Shown: positions 39,366 through 47,613 of the stretch, one piece after another
How the letters are laid out: every line of letters begins with the position of its first letter
Position numbering within the stretch: position 1 is the first letter of the stretch
Origin: an uncultured Eubacteriales bacterium
GTDB lineage: Bacteria > Bacillota > Clostridia > Christensenellales > CAG-138
Assembly (NCBI GenBank): GCA_902786465.1
Contig: CADACQ010000001.1
Coordinates: 62,001-126,000, forward strand
Direction of reading: 5' to 3'
Length of the DNA: 64,000 bases
Notes under the pieces: generated by a model
What the model was told of the DNA's origin: nothing
What the model saw: only the letters and a program-made list of their open reading frames with translations
Databases searched by the model: none
Translations under genes and position numbers: made by a program

Positions 39366-40145
39366 TTACACCCCTTGAATGGAATCGTAGACCTGCTTGA
39401 GGGCGGAGGCGTATTTGACCTGGTCGCCCACCCAGATGAACAGGACCATCTTGTCGCCCCGGAGGAAGATGTGGCCCACGAAGTCGTAGGTCTCCCCGTC
39501 CTGGGTGATGTCAGAAGCGCCCTTGTAGCAGGTGAGGCCGTTGAGCTTGGTCTTCTGGACGGTGACCGGCGACAGCTTGAAGTTGGTCATGCCGCTGCCG
39601 GTCAGGGCCCCCTCCACCATGGCGGTGACGGACTCCTTGGAGGAGAACATAAGGGCGATGTCCAGCTTGGTCTCCGTGAGCCCCATGTCGTTCTCCGTTT
39701 CCTGATACAGGAAATAGGTATGCTGGATGTCGTCGGCGTCCGGGTAGAAGTAGACCCCGTTAGCGGTCTTGGCCTTCATCCAGCTGCCGGGGACGGTGAA
39801 TCTGAAGTAGGTGCCCGTGTAGGTCTGATCGGGGACCGCCGTAGGCAGGGGCGTGGCCGTGGGCTTCGGCGTAGGCTTGGGCGTGGCCGTGGGCTTGGGT
39901 GTGGCGGTGGCCTTGGGCGCAGCCGTCGCCTTGGGGGCCGGCGTGACCGGTTCCGTCGTGGCGGGCGGCGCTGTCGCCTCCCTCGGCGGCTCCGTCTCCG
40001 GCACGGCGCTGGGCGCGGGCGTCTCGTGGCGGACGGGCGCCGCTGGCGCCTGGGTGGTCTCCGCAGCCTGGGACGGGCCTACGGGCACGGGCACGCAGCC
40101 TATGAGCCATACGAGGCAAAGAACGAAAATCGTCAGCTTCTTCAT
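39366..40145 (-). CDS. Pro/Thr-rich lipoprotein with C-terminal PsbP/DUF-type globular domain
   Basis: 259 residues from the ATG at 40145 (GGAGG upstream); the open frame continues to 40619 but through the regulator gene. Signal MKKLTIFVLCLVWLIGC with lipobox Cys17. A low-complexity linker rich in Pro, Thr and Ala (about 20-105, TPKPTATPKPTPKPT) leads to a globular domain (about 108-259, YTGTYFRFTVPGSWMKAK). That domain is like those of small surface lipoproteins with a PsbP-like look. Function unknown. Confidence 0.8.
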   Translation of the reverse strand: MKKLTIFVLCLVWLIGCVPVPVGPSQAAETTQAPAAPVRHETPAPSAVPETEPPREATAPPATTEPVTPAPKATAAPKATATPKPTATPKPTPKPTATPLPTAVPDQTYTGTYFRFTVPGSWMKAKTANGVYFYPDADDIQHTYFLYQETENDMGLTETKLDIALMFSSKESVTAMVEGALTGSGMTNFKLSPVTVQKTKLNGLTCYKGASDITQDGETYDFVGHIFLRGDKMVLFIWVGDQVKYASALKQVYDSIQGV

Positions 40146-40153
40146 GTCCTCCC

Positions 40154-40510
40154 TCATTCCTGCCCGGAGGCCCCGGGGCCGAACACCGCTTCGAAATCCG
40201 TCCGGGCGTGGTCGTTCACCAGGGCGCAGAACCGGTCGTACTTGTCGAGAAACGCTTTCCCCTCCGCCGTCAGGGACGCGCCGCCGCCCTCCTTGCCGCC
40301 GGTGGTGGTGTTGAGGAGGGGGAACCCCAGCTCCCGCTCGGCCCGGCGGATGATGGCCCAGGCCTTGGAATAGGCCATGCCCATGGAAGCCGTGGCCTGG
40401 CGGATGGAATGGTATTCCTCCACCCGATGGAGGAGCACGGCGATGCCCGGCCCGAAAAACTTTTCCTCCCCCATGATCCGGGGCGAGACGACGAAGCGGA
40501 TATCGTTCAT
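40154..40510 (-). CDS. ModE-like winged-helix transcriptional regulator
   Basis: 118 residues from the ATG at 40510. The LysR-type winged helix of ModE is seen in GPGIAVLLHRVEEYHSIRQA, then MGMAYSKAWAIIRRAERELG and LLNTTTGGKEGGGASLTAEG. The C-terminal molybdate-binding (TOBE) domains of full-length ModE are absent, so it is the short form. No molybdate transport gene is seen nearby. It ends eight bases before the lipoprotein start, which suggests they share a promoter. Confidence 0.85.
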   Translation of the reverse strand: MNDIRFVVSPRIMGEEKFFGPGIAVLLHRVEEYHSIRQATASMGMAYSKAWAIIRRAERELGFPLLNTTTGGKEGGGASLTAEGKAFLDKYDRFCALVNDHARTDFEAVFGPGASGQE

Positions 40511-40535
40511 GAGCCCATACCTCCAAGTATATATC

Positions 40536-40564
40536 AGTATACCGCAAAAGGGCGCCGCTGGCAA
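40536..40564 (-). promoter_or_regulatory. promoter of the ModE-like gene
   Basis: On the minus strand TTGCCA (40564-40559), 17-nt spacer, TATACT (40541-40536); the ATG is at 40510 with GGAGG between. Confidence 0.65.
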
Positions 40565-40590
40565 GGAGCAAGGATTTGATGGAAAAAGAA

Positions 40591-40618
40591 TGCAGCTTTT
40601 CTTGAAAGAAAAGCTGCA
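40591..40618. repeat. single hairpin of repeat family 1, likely thrS terminator
   Basis: TGCAGCTTTTCTT/AAGAAAAGCTGCA (13 bp, two-base loop) matches the first stem of copy B with compensated changes. On the minus strand it is followed by TTCTTTTTCC and lies 24 nt after the thrS stop, so it can act as terminator. Confidence 0.7.
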
Positions 40619-40641
40619 CGAAGGAACTCTGTTCAGAATGC

Positions 40642-42546
40642 TTACAGCGCCTTGGTGGCGATCTCCTCCCGGATCATGGTCTGGAAGTCCTCCAGGGTCA
40701 TGGCGCCGAGATCGCCCTTGCTGCGGGAACGGACGGACACCACGCCCTTCTCCACGTCCCTATCGCCGATGACCAGCATGTAGGGCACCTTCTGGAGCTG
40801 GGCTTCCCGGATCTTGTAGCCCAGCTTCTCGTTCCGATCGTCCACCTCCACCCGGATGCCCGCTTTGTCGAGCTGATCGGCGATGTCCTTGGACACCGCC
40901 AGCGTCCGATCGGTGAGGGGCAGCACCTTCACCTGCACCGGCGCGAGCCAGGTGGGGAAGGCGCCCGCGAAGTGCTCCGTGATGACGCCGATGAACCGCT
41001 CGATGGAGCCGAAGACCACCCGGTGGATCATGATGGGCCGATGCTTCTCGCCGTCCGCGCCCACGTATTCGAGCTCGAACCGCTCGGGGAGCTGGCTGTC
41101 CAGCTGGATGGTGCCGCACTGCCAGGTACGGCCCAGGCAGTCCGCGATGTGGAAGTCCAGCTTGGGGCCGTAGAAGGCGCCGTCGCCCTCGTTGATGACG
41201 AAGGTCTTGCCCATGTCCGTGATGGCTTCCTTCAGGATGTCCTGGTTGTGCTCCCACTCCTCCACGGTGCCGATATGGTCCTCGGGCATGGTGGAGAGCT
41301 CGATCTCGTACTTGAGGCCGAAGGTGGAGTACACCTCGTCGAAGAGCCGGACCACGTTCTTGATCTCGTCCTTCATCTGCTCGGGGGTCATGAAGATATG
41401 GGCGTCGTCCTGGGTGAAGCAGCGGACCCGGAACAGACCGTGGAGAGCGCCGGACAGCTCGTGCCGGTGGACCAGGCCCAGCTCACCGCAGCGCAGCGGC
41501 AGATCCCGGTAGGAGTGGGGCTCGCTGGAGTAGACCAGCATGCCGCCGGGGCAGTTCATGGGCTTCACGGCAAAGTCCTCTTCGTCGATGACCGTGGTGT
41601 ACATGTTCTGCTTGTAGTGGTCCCAGTGGCCGCTGCGCTCCCACAGGGTCCGGCGCAGGATGATAGGCGTGGAGATCTCCACGTACCCGTAGCGCTTGTG
41701 GATCTCCCGCCAGTAGTCGATGAGGGTGTTGCGGAGCACCATGCCCTTGGGCAGGAAGAAGGGGAACCCGGGGCCCTCGTCCAACAGCATGAACAGGCCC
41801 AGCTCCCGGCCCAGCTTCCGGTGGTCCCGCTTCTTGGCCTCCTCCAGCTTCTCGATGTAGGCGTCCAAGTCCGCTTTCTTCTCGAAGGCCGTGGCGTAGA
41901 TGCGCTGGAGCATCTTGTTCTTCTCACTGCCCCGCCAGTAGGCGCCGGCGATGGACATGATCTTCACGTTCTTCACCTTGCCCGTGGAGGCGACGTGCGG
42001 GCCCGCGCACAGGTCCACGAAGTCCCCCTGGCGATAGAAGCTGATAATTGCGTCCTCGGGGAGATCCTCGATGAGCTCCACCTTGTAGGGCTCCTGCCGT
42101 TCCTCCATGAAGGCGATGGCCTCCGCCCTAGGCAGCTCGAACCGCTCCTCCTTCAGGTTCTCGGCGATGATCTTGTTCATCTCCTTCTCGATCCTCTCCA
42201 GATCCTCCGGCGTGAAGGACTCGTCCCGGTCGAAGTCGTAGTAGAACCCGTTCTCGATGGCGGGGCCGATGGCCAGCTTGGTCTCGGGGAAGAGGCGCTT
42301 CACGGCCTGGGCCAGGATATGGGAGGCTGTGTGCCGATAGGTCCAGCGGCCGTCGGCGTCCTCGAAGGTCAACAGTTTCAGGGAGCAGTCCTGCTCAATG
42401 GGCCGGAAGGCGTCCGCCCGTTCGCCGTCGATGGCGCAGCCCAATGTGGCCTTGGCGAGCCGGGGGCTGATGCTGGCGGCGATGTCCAAGGCCGTCATGC
42501 CGTTCTGGTATTCCCGCTTCGATCCGTCGGGGAACGTGATGATCAT
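40642..42546 (-). CDS. thrS: threonyl-tRNA synthetase
   Basis: 634 residues from the ATG at 42546, the normal ThrRS length. Domains in order: TGS (about 1-62, MIITFPDGSKREYQNGMTAL), the editing domain (about 65-240) with HTASHILAQAVKRLFP, the class II catalytic core with MNCPGGMLVYSSEPHSYRDLPLR (zinc Cys) and FRVRCFTQDDAHIF (motif 2), and the anticodon-binding domain (about 535-634) with WLAPVQVKVLPL. It charges tRNA-Thr. A T-box leader upstream controls it. Confidence 0.97.
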   Translation of the reverse strand: MIITFPDGSKREYQNGMTALDIAASISPRLAKATLGCAIDGERADAFRPIEQDCSLKLLTFEDADGRWTYRHTASHILAQAVKRLFPETKLAIGPAIENGFYYDFDRDESFTPEDLERIEKEMNKIIAENLKEERFELPRAEAIAFMEERQEPYKVELIEDLPEDAIISFYRQGDFVDLCAGPHVASTGKVKNVKIMSIAGAYWRGSEKNKMLQRIYATAFEKKADLDAYIEKLEEAKKRDHRKLGRELGLFMLLDEGPGFPFFLPKGMVLRNTLIDYWREIHKRYGYVEISTPIILRRTLWERSGHWDHYKQNMYTTVIDEEDFAVKPMNCPGGMLVYSSEPHSYRDLPLRCGELGLVHRHELSGALHGLFRVRCFTQDDAHIFMTPEQMKDEIKNVVRLFDEVYSTFGLKYEIELSTMPEDHIGTVEEWEHNQDILKEAITDMGKTFVINEGDGAFYGPKLDFHIADCLGRTWQCGTIQLDSQLPERFELEYVGADGEKHRPIMIHRVVFGSIERFIGVITEHFAGAFPTWLAPVQVKVLPLTDRTLAVSKDIADQLDKAGIRVEVDDRNEKLGYKIREAQLQKVPYMLVIGDRDVEKGVVSVRSRSKGDLGAMTLEDFQTMIREEIATKAL

Positions 42547-42576
42547 AGTTCTTTCCTCTCTTTCTTCATATAAACT

Positions 42577-42789
42577 AAAAGCCCCAATGTCCGAAAGGAC
42601 ACTGGGGCGCTTGGTTTGCGCGGTTCCACCCAAGTTTATCACTCGCATCCGGCGATATGGGGCCGGTCCCCTTCGAGTCGCCGGGCGGTCTTCCCCTCCT
42701 GCCCCCCGCGCGCCTTGCAGCCGACGAACGCGCTCTCTGAAGAAGGACAGCCCCTGAGGGTACTGCTTCCCGGGTCAACCCCGAAATAT
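42577..42789 (-). promoter_or_regulatory. T-box riboswitch, threonine specifier, controlling thrS
   Basis: On the minus strand the order is GGGAAGCAGTACCC at the Stem I base, AGAGAGCG (AG bulge), an apical part with GCTGCAAGG, a specifier loop with ACC (42689-42687) after GGGGAAG, and the T-box sequence ACTTGGGTGGAACCGCGC (42635-42618), followed by the terminator. ACC is a threonine codon, in agreement with thrS downstream. Confidence 0.92.
42581..42608 (-). terminator. T-box terminator hairpin of thrS
   Basis: On the minus strand GCCCCAGTGTCC, loop TTTC, GGACATTGGGGC, then TTTT. It lies right after the T-box sequence. Confidence 0.9.
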
Positions 42790-42795
42790 GGAGAC

Positions 42796-42823
42796 ATTAT
42801 ACCACGGCAAACGGCCGTGTCAA
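42796..42823 (-). promoter_or_regulatory. consensus sigma-A promoter of thrS
   Basis: On the minus strand TTGACA (42823-42818), 16-nt spacer, TATAAT (42801-42796). Both hexamers are perfect. The spacer itself is palindromic (CGGC-cgttt-GCCG). Confidence 0.85.
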
Positions 42824-42913
42824 GCAAAATTCACCTGCGGTGAGCGAAATCCGGCTGCGCCGGGCTCAGGGTTGCCCCTGGCGGCGAATGGAGATCCCTT
42901 TGGCTTTTTCTGG

Positions 42914-42942
42914 TTGACGGTTGCAGACAATGATTGTAAAAT
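42914..42942 (+). promoter_or_regulatory. promoter abutting the yybS start
   Basis: TTGACG (42914-42919), 17-nt spacer, TAAAAT (42937-42942). The ATG at 42949 starts six bases after the -10 box, where the transcript itself should begin. Confidence 0.6.
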
Positions 42943-42948
42943 GGGAGC

Positions 42949-43890
42949 ATGGAAAATAGCAGGGGAAAACAGAATGGGTTGACCTGGGGCCTGTGGCTGG
43001 GCTTCGCGGTGCTGGGCGGGTGCTCGGTGTACTACTATCCCCTGTTCCTGTTGACCATGCTGGCGGTCCCGGCGGTGTGGGCGGCCATGGCCTTTCGGAC
43101 CCGGCCGGTGATGCTGCTGGTGGCCGCGGCGCTGGTGTTCCTCTTCGGCTATCTCATGGGCTACGCCCCCCTCAACTGCCTCTGTATCCTGGGGGCGGCG
43201 GCCCCGGCGGGCTGCGTCCTCTGGTTCAGCCAGAAGGAGCGCATGGGGAACTTCCAAAGCGTCCTCTACGTGACGCTCCTGCTGACCTTCGGCCAGTTTT
43301 TGATCTTCTGCGTGCCGGATCTGGTCGCCACTGGCGACCCCTACGCGTCGCTCCGCAGCTACTTTGCCGAGATACCGGCGCTGTTCGAGGGCACCAGCCT
43401 CCAGGATACGGCCCTGCTTCTGGTGAGCCGGATCGACGAGCTGATCGTGGCCTGCTTCTTCGCCTTCGCGGGGGGCTACGCTCTCGTGAACGTGCTGCTG
43501 CTGCACGCCTTCAACAAGCGGCAGAAGGACATGCCCCTCTGCCCCCTGGGCCCCTACGGCACCTGGTCCGCCTCCTACGGGTACGTGATGATCCTGGGCG
43601 GCGCCAGCCTCCTCGTGACCATCCTGACCATGACCACAGACACACCCATGGTGTCGGCCCTGAGCCTGCTCCTCTATGAGATGTGGGCCATGCCCCTGCT
43701 CCTCACGGGAGCCAACTACCTGTACGCGGTGCTCAAGCGCCGCCTGCCCCAGAATCGCGTCGGGCTCCTGTACGGCCTCGTGATGGGCGCGGGGTTGGTG
43801 TTCCTGTATCAGATCTTCCAAATGGTACTGCTGCTGCTGGGCCTCGTGGGGGTCATCCGCAGGCGGCGGGCCGGAAAGGCACAGCGATGA
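42949..43890 (+). CDS. yybS: YybS/DUF2232-family membrane protein
   Basis: 313 residues with about eight hydrophobic segments. The start MENSRGKQNGLTWGLWLGFAV and the overall profile fit DUF2232. The assignment rests mainly on gene order: yybS, gdpP, rplI and dnaB follow each other in many Firmicutes. The family role is unclear. The start is uncertain: the ATG at 42949 abuts the promoter, and a TTG at 42979 is a weaker alternative. It overlaps gdpP by four bases. Confidence 0.85.
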   Translation: MENSRGKQNGLTWGLWLGFAVLGGCSVYYYPLFLLTMLAVPAVWAAMAFRTRPVMLLVAAALVFLFGYLMGYAPLNCLCILGAAAPAGCVLWFSQKERMGNFQSVLYVTLLLTFGQFLIFCVPDLVATGDPYASLRSYFAEIPALFEGTSLQDTALLLVSRIDELIVACFFAFAGGYALVNVLLLHAFNKRQKDMPLCPLGPYGTWSASYGYVMILGGASLLVTILTMTTDTPMVSALSLLLYEMWAMPLLLTGANYLYAVLKRRLPQNRVGLLYGLVMGAGLVFLYQIFQMVLLLLGLVGVIRRRRAGKAQR

Positions 43891-45842
43891 AACGATATCG
43901 AGGGGTCCTGATCTTCCTGGGGTTGGCGCTGCTCGCCTTGGCGGGCGCGGTCTATTACTATGACCATATGCTGGGCTACCTGTGCCTGGGCGCGGCGGCC
44001 CTCGTCACGCTGATCGTCCTGCTGCTGCTCGTAGGCGTGGCCAAGAGGCAGCAGCGGCTCATGGACACCGTCTTCGCGGACAACAACACCGCCGCTTCGG
44101 AGCTCATCCGGAAGGTGAACATCCCGGTGCTGCTAATGGATCTGAACGGCAAGATCGTCTGGCGCAACGACGCCCTGACCGCCGTGTTCGACGGGAAGAA
44201 CGTGCTGGACGTGCTGCCCAACTTCAAGCCCACCCAGCCCACGGTCCAGCAGATCCTGCTCTCCGGCACCAACTATCAGGTCATGACCATGCCGGTCCGC
44301 CGGGCCAACACCCGCAAAAAGCTCCTGTTCCAGTACTGGCTGGACCGGACCGAGGCCGCCCACTATCAGCGGCTGTACACGGAGCAGATGCCCTACGTGA
44401 TGCTGGTGTACATGGACAACTATGAGGAGCTGGCGGGGGATCGTCAGTTCCACGGCACGGCGGTCTTGGCCGAGGTGGAGCGCCTCGTGTCCGAGCTCTG
44501 CCGCCGGACCGGGGGCATCTACCGCCGGTACGAGAACGGCCGCTTCCTCTGCGTGCTGGAGGCCGCGGAGGTCACCAAAATCGAGAAGGAAAAGTTTAAG
44601 CTGCTGGAGCAGGCCCGGCACCTGGAGACGGGCACCGGCGCCACGCTGTCGTTGTCCGTGGCCGTGGGCATGGCCCCCCGGATCGCCCAGTCCGAGGAGG
44701 GGGCCCGCACCGCCATGGAGCTGGCTCTCGGCCGGGGCGGCGACCAGGCCGTGGTCCGGGACGGGGCCGACTACCGATTCTACGGCGGCCGCAAGCAACA
44801 GGACGCCCGGCAGAGCCGGGTCAAGATGCGGCTCTTTGCCAAGGCCCTCCGCCAGCTCATCGAGGGCGGTGGGGACGTGTTCATCATGGGCCACAAGAAC
44901 CCGGACATGGACTGCCTGGGCGCGGCCCTGGGCATCGCCACCTGCGTGCTCCACACCCGCATGCGGCCCTTCATCGTGCTTACGGAGCGGAACGACGCCA
45001 CGGCGGACGCCCTCTCGGAGATGGACCGGCTGGGGCTCAGCGAAAAGCTCCTCATCACCGGCCCGGAGGCTTTGGAGATGGTGAAGCCCAACTCGATCCT
45101 GGTGGTGGTGGACACCCAGCGGCCCATGATCACCGACTGTCCGGCCCTCCTCGATCGGGTGGAGAAGATCGTGCTCATCGACCACCATCGCCGCAGCGCG
45201 GACTACATCGAGAACCCCACCCTCCACTATCTGGAGTCCCGGGCCTCCTCCGCTTCGGAGATGGTCACGGAGGTGCTTCAGTACTACGACGAGTCCGTGC
45301 GGCCCGACAGCTTCGTGTGCAGCGCCCTGCTCGCAGGCATCGAGCTCGATACCAAGCAGTTCGTGTTCAACGTGGGCAGCCGCACCTTCGAGGCGGCGGG
45401 GTATTTGAGGCGGAACGGGGCGGATCTGGCCTTGGTCAAGGCCCTGTTCCAGAACGATTTTGACAGCTTCGTCCAGGTGGCCCGGACGGTGGAGAAGGCC
45501 GAGATCGGCGACGACGGCGTGGCCATCGCCATTTGCGAGCCCGGAGCCGAGGAGCCCCAGCTGGTGGCGGCCCGGGCGGCGGACGAGCTTTTGAAGGTGA
45601 AGGGCGTGAAGGCCGCCTTCACCCTGGCGGACATGGGCGATTACATCAACATCTCCGGCCGCAGTTACGGGCTCATCAACGTGCAGCTCATCTTGGAGCA
45701 GCTGGGCGGCGGCGGGCATCTGACCATGGCCGGGGCCCAGGTCCGGGGCAAAACGGCGGAGGAGGCCGTGGCCCTGCTGAAGGACTGCATCCGGCCCCAG
45801 GAGCGACAAGAACCTACAGAAGAACCCGAAGGAGGAGAATGA
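43887..45842 (+). CDS. gdpP: cyclic-di-AMP phosphodiesterase, GdpP/DhhP type
   Basis: 651 residues. Two membrane helices (about 6-26 and 31-52), a PAS-like region (about 75-150, IPVLLMDLNGKIVWRNDA), a degenerate GGDEF domain (about 165-300, with RRYENGRFLC in place of the usual motif) and a DHH/DHHA1 phosphodiesterase (about 330-640). The metal-binding motifs HKNPDMDCLGAA, VDTQRP and IDHHRRSADY, and the substrate motif GGGGHLTMAGAQV, are intact. It breaks c-di-AMP down to pApA and so affects cell wall and potassium balance. It overlaps yybS. Confidence 0.95.
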   Translation: MKRYRGVLIFLGLALLALAGAVYYYDHMLGYLCLGAAALVTLIVLLLLVGVAKRQQRLMDTVFADNNTAASELIRKVNIPVLLMDLNGKIVWRNDALTAVFDGKNVLDVLPNFKPTQPTVQQILLSGTNYQVMTMPVRRANTRKKLLFQYWLDRTEAAHYQRLYTEQMPYVMLVYMDNYEELAGDRQFHGTAVLAEVERLVSELCRRTGGIYRRYENGRFLCVLEAAEVTKIEKEKFKLLEQARHLETGTGATLSLSVAVGMAPRIAQSEEGARTAMELALGRGGDQAVVRDGADYRFYGGRKQQDARQSRVKMRLFAKALRQLIEGGGDVFIMGHKNPDMDCLGAALGIATCVLHTRMRPFIVLTERNDATADALSEMDRLGLSEKLLITGPEALEMVKPNSILVVVDTQRPMITDCPALLDRVEKIVLIDHHRRSADYIENPTLHYLESRASSASEMVTEVLQYYDESVRPDSFVCSALLAGIELDTKQFVFNVGSRTFEAAGYLRRNGADLALVKALFQNDFDSFVQVARTVEKAEIGDDGVAIAICEPGAEEPQLVAARAADELLKVKGVKAAFTLADMGDYINISGRSYGLINVQLILEQLGGGGHLTMAGAQVRGKTAEEAVALLKDCIRPQERQEPTEEPEGGE

Positions 45843-45843
45843 T

Positions 45844-46236
45844 ATGAAAGTCGTGTTGGAACAGGACGTGAAGGGCACCGGCAAGAAGGGCGAGGTGGTG
45901 AACGTATCCGACGGATACGCCCGCAACTTCCTCCTGCCCCGGAAGATGGCTTCCCCGGCGGATTCCTCCGCGGTGAACGCCATGAACATCCAGAAGAGCG
46001 CCGCCCAGCATCGGAAGTTCGAGGCGGGCGTGAAGGCCAGGGAGCTGGCCAAGAAGTTGGACAACGCCATGGTGAAGGTCCCCGTCCGGGTGGGCGAGAA
46101 CGGCAAGATGTTCGGCACCGTCTCCGGCAAGGAGGTGGCCGCCGCCATCGAGGAGCAGCTGGGCCTCACCGTGGACAAGAAGAAGATCAGCCTGGACCCA
46201 AGCTCTCCCTGTTCGAAGAGGTCAAAGCCAATCTGA
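45844..46236 (+). CDS. rplI: ribosomal protein L9, frameshifted and internally deleted near the C-terminus
   Basis: 130 codons, about 20 short of a normal L9. The N-terminal RNA-binding domain is intact (MKVVLEQDVKGTGKKGEVVNVSDGYARNFLLPRKMA), and the central helix and start of the C-terminal domain are fine (GKMFGTVSGKEVAAAIEEQ, VDKKKISLD). After about residue 119 the sequence turns into PSSPCSKRSKPI. The expected end, LFEEVKANLKVIVEEQK, is present in the next frame up to 46262. Compared with the family, about ten residues between them are missing. A deletion of roughly 30 bases, not a multiple of three, explains both. Confidence 0.88.
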   Translation: MKVVLEQDVKGTGKKGEVVNVSDGYARNFLLPRKMASPADSSAVNAMNIQKSAAQHRKFEAGVKARELAKKLDNAMVKVPVRVGENGKMFGTVSGKEVAAAIEEQLGLTVDKKKISLDPSSPCSKRSKPI

Positions 46237-46263
46237 AGGTCATCGTCGAGGAACAGAAATAAA

Positions 46264-47601
46264 GTGGAAGAGCGACTGGAACGGGTACTGCCCAACAATC
46301 TGGACGCGGAGAAATCCGTGCTGGGGAGCATGCTCCTCGAGAAGGACGCCCTGGAACTGGTGCTGGAACAGCTCCGCGTGGAGGACTTCTACAGCGCCGC
46401 CCATCAGCGGATCTTCGAGGCCATGGCCAACATCCGCACCGCGGGCCAGGCCGTGGACCTGGTCACCCTCAGCGAGGAGCTGGAGCGCCGGGGCTTTTTG
46501 GACATGGTCGGCGGCGCGGTGTATCTCACCGAGCTCATGGCCTTCGTGCCCACGGCGGCTAACGTGAGCTACTACGCCAAGATCGTGGAGGAGCGCAGCG
46601 TCCAGCGGAGCTTGGTCCACGCCGGCAACGAGATGATCCGGGACGGCATGAACGACGACAAGGACGTGGACGAGAGCTTGAACCTGGCGGAGAAGCGGAT
46701 CTACGACATCTCCATGCGCAAGACCGAGGACTCCATCGCCCCCATCCGGGACATCGTGCCCGACGCCCTCAACGAGATCGGGGACCTGATGGCCCGGCAG
46801 GGGAAACTCACCGGCGTCGCCACGGGCTTCAGGGATCTCGATCGCATGACCAACGGCCTGCAAAAGTCCGATTTGATCATCGTGGCCGCCCGGCCCGCCA
46901 TGGGCAAGTCCGCCTTCGCCCTGAACATCGCCCAGTACGCCGCCCTCCACGACAACCGGTCCGTGGTCTATTTCTCCCTGGAGATGGGCAAGGAGCAGCT
47001 GGTCATGCGCATGCTCTGCACGGAGGCCTCCGTGGACTCCCAGCGGATCAAGGAAGGGCTGCTGACCGACGAGGAGATGAGCCGGCTCATGGACGCGGCG
47101 GAGCCCATGCAGAAGAGCAAGATCAGCATCGACGACGGGGGCAACGCCACCGTGGCCAGCATCCGGTCGAAGTGCCGCCGCCTGAAGGCCAAGCAGGGGC
47201 TGGACCTGGTCATCGTAGACTACATGCAGCTCATGAGCGGCACGGGCATGGGGAACCGCAAGAGCGACTCCAGGCAGCAGGAGGTCTCCGACATGACCCG
47301 GGCCATGAAGCTGCTGGCCCGGGAGCTGGACGTGCCCATCATACTGCTGGCGCAGCTGAACCGAGGCCCCGAGACCCGGCAGGACCACAAGCCCATGATC
47401 GCGGACCTGCGGGAAAGCGGCTCCATCGAGCAGGACGCCGATATGGTCATCCTCCTCTACCGGCCCCAGGTCTACGACTCCTCCCTGGACAACACCTCGG
47501 AGATCATCATCGCCAAGCACCGCCACGGCCCCACCGGCGACGTGCAGCTCGCCTGGCAGGGCGAGTACACCCGGTTCATGAACCTGGCGAAGGAACAATA
47601 G
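46264..47601 (+). CDS. dnaB: replicative DNA helicase DnaB
   Basis: 445 residues starting with GTG. The N-terminal domain (about 1-110) has the primase-contact helices (LPNNLDAEKSVLGSMLLE). The RecA-like motor has Walker A ARPAMGKSAFALNIA (about 215), SLEMGKEQLVMRML, Walker B LVIVDYMQLM and QVYDSSLDNTSEIIIAKHRHGPTG near the end. It unwinds DNA at the fork. It starts two bases after the frame of the true L9 stop, so the two genes are coupled. The B. subtilis orthologue is called DnaC. Confidence 0.97.
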   Translation: MEERLERVLPNNLDAEKSVLGSMLLEKDALELVLEQLRVEDFYSAAHQRIFEAMANIRTAGQAVDLVTLSEELERRGFLDMVGGAVYLTELMAFVPTAANVSYYAKIVEERSVQRSLVHAGNEMIRDGMNDDKDVDESLNLAEKRIYDISMRKTEDSIAPIRDIVPDALNEIGDLMARQGKLTGVATGFRDLDRMTNGLQKSDLIIVAARPAMGKSAFALNIAQYAALHDNRSVVYFSLEMGKEQLVMRMLCTEASVDSQRIKEGLLTDEEMSRLMDAAEPMQKSKISIDDGGNATVASIRSKCRRLKAKQGLDLVIVDYMQLMSGTGMGNRKSDSRQQEVSDMTRAMKLLARELDVPIILLAQLNRGPETRQDHKPMIADLRESGSIEQDADMVILLYRPQVYDSSLDNTSEIIIAKHRHGPTGDVQLAWQGEYTRFMNLAKEQ

Positions 47602-47613
47602 AGGGTTCGATCC

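Noticed and set aside
40154..40510. Molybdate regulon around the ModE-like gene
   Set aside because: The protein lacks the molybdate-binding domains, and no modABC or molybdoenzyme gene is nearby.
45844..46236. Programmed ribosomal frameshift in rplI
   Set aside because: About ten conserved residues are missing at the junction, which a frameshift cannot restore, and no slippery heptamer is seen there.
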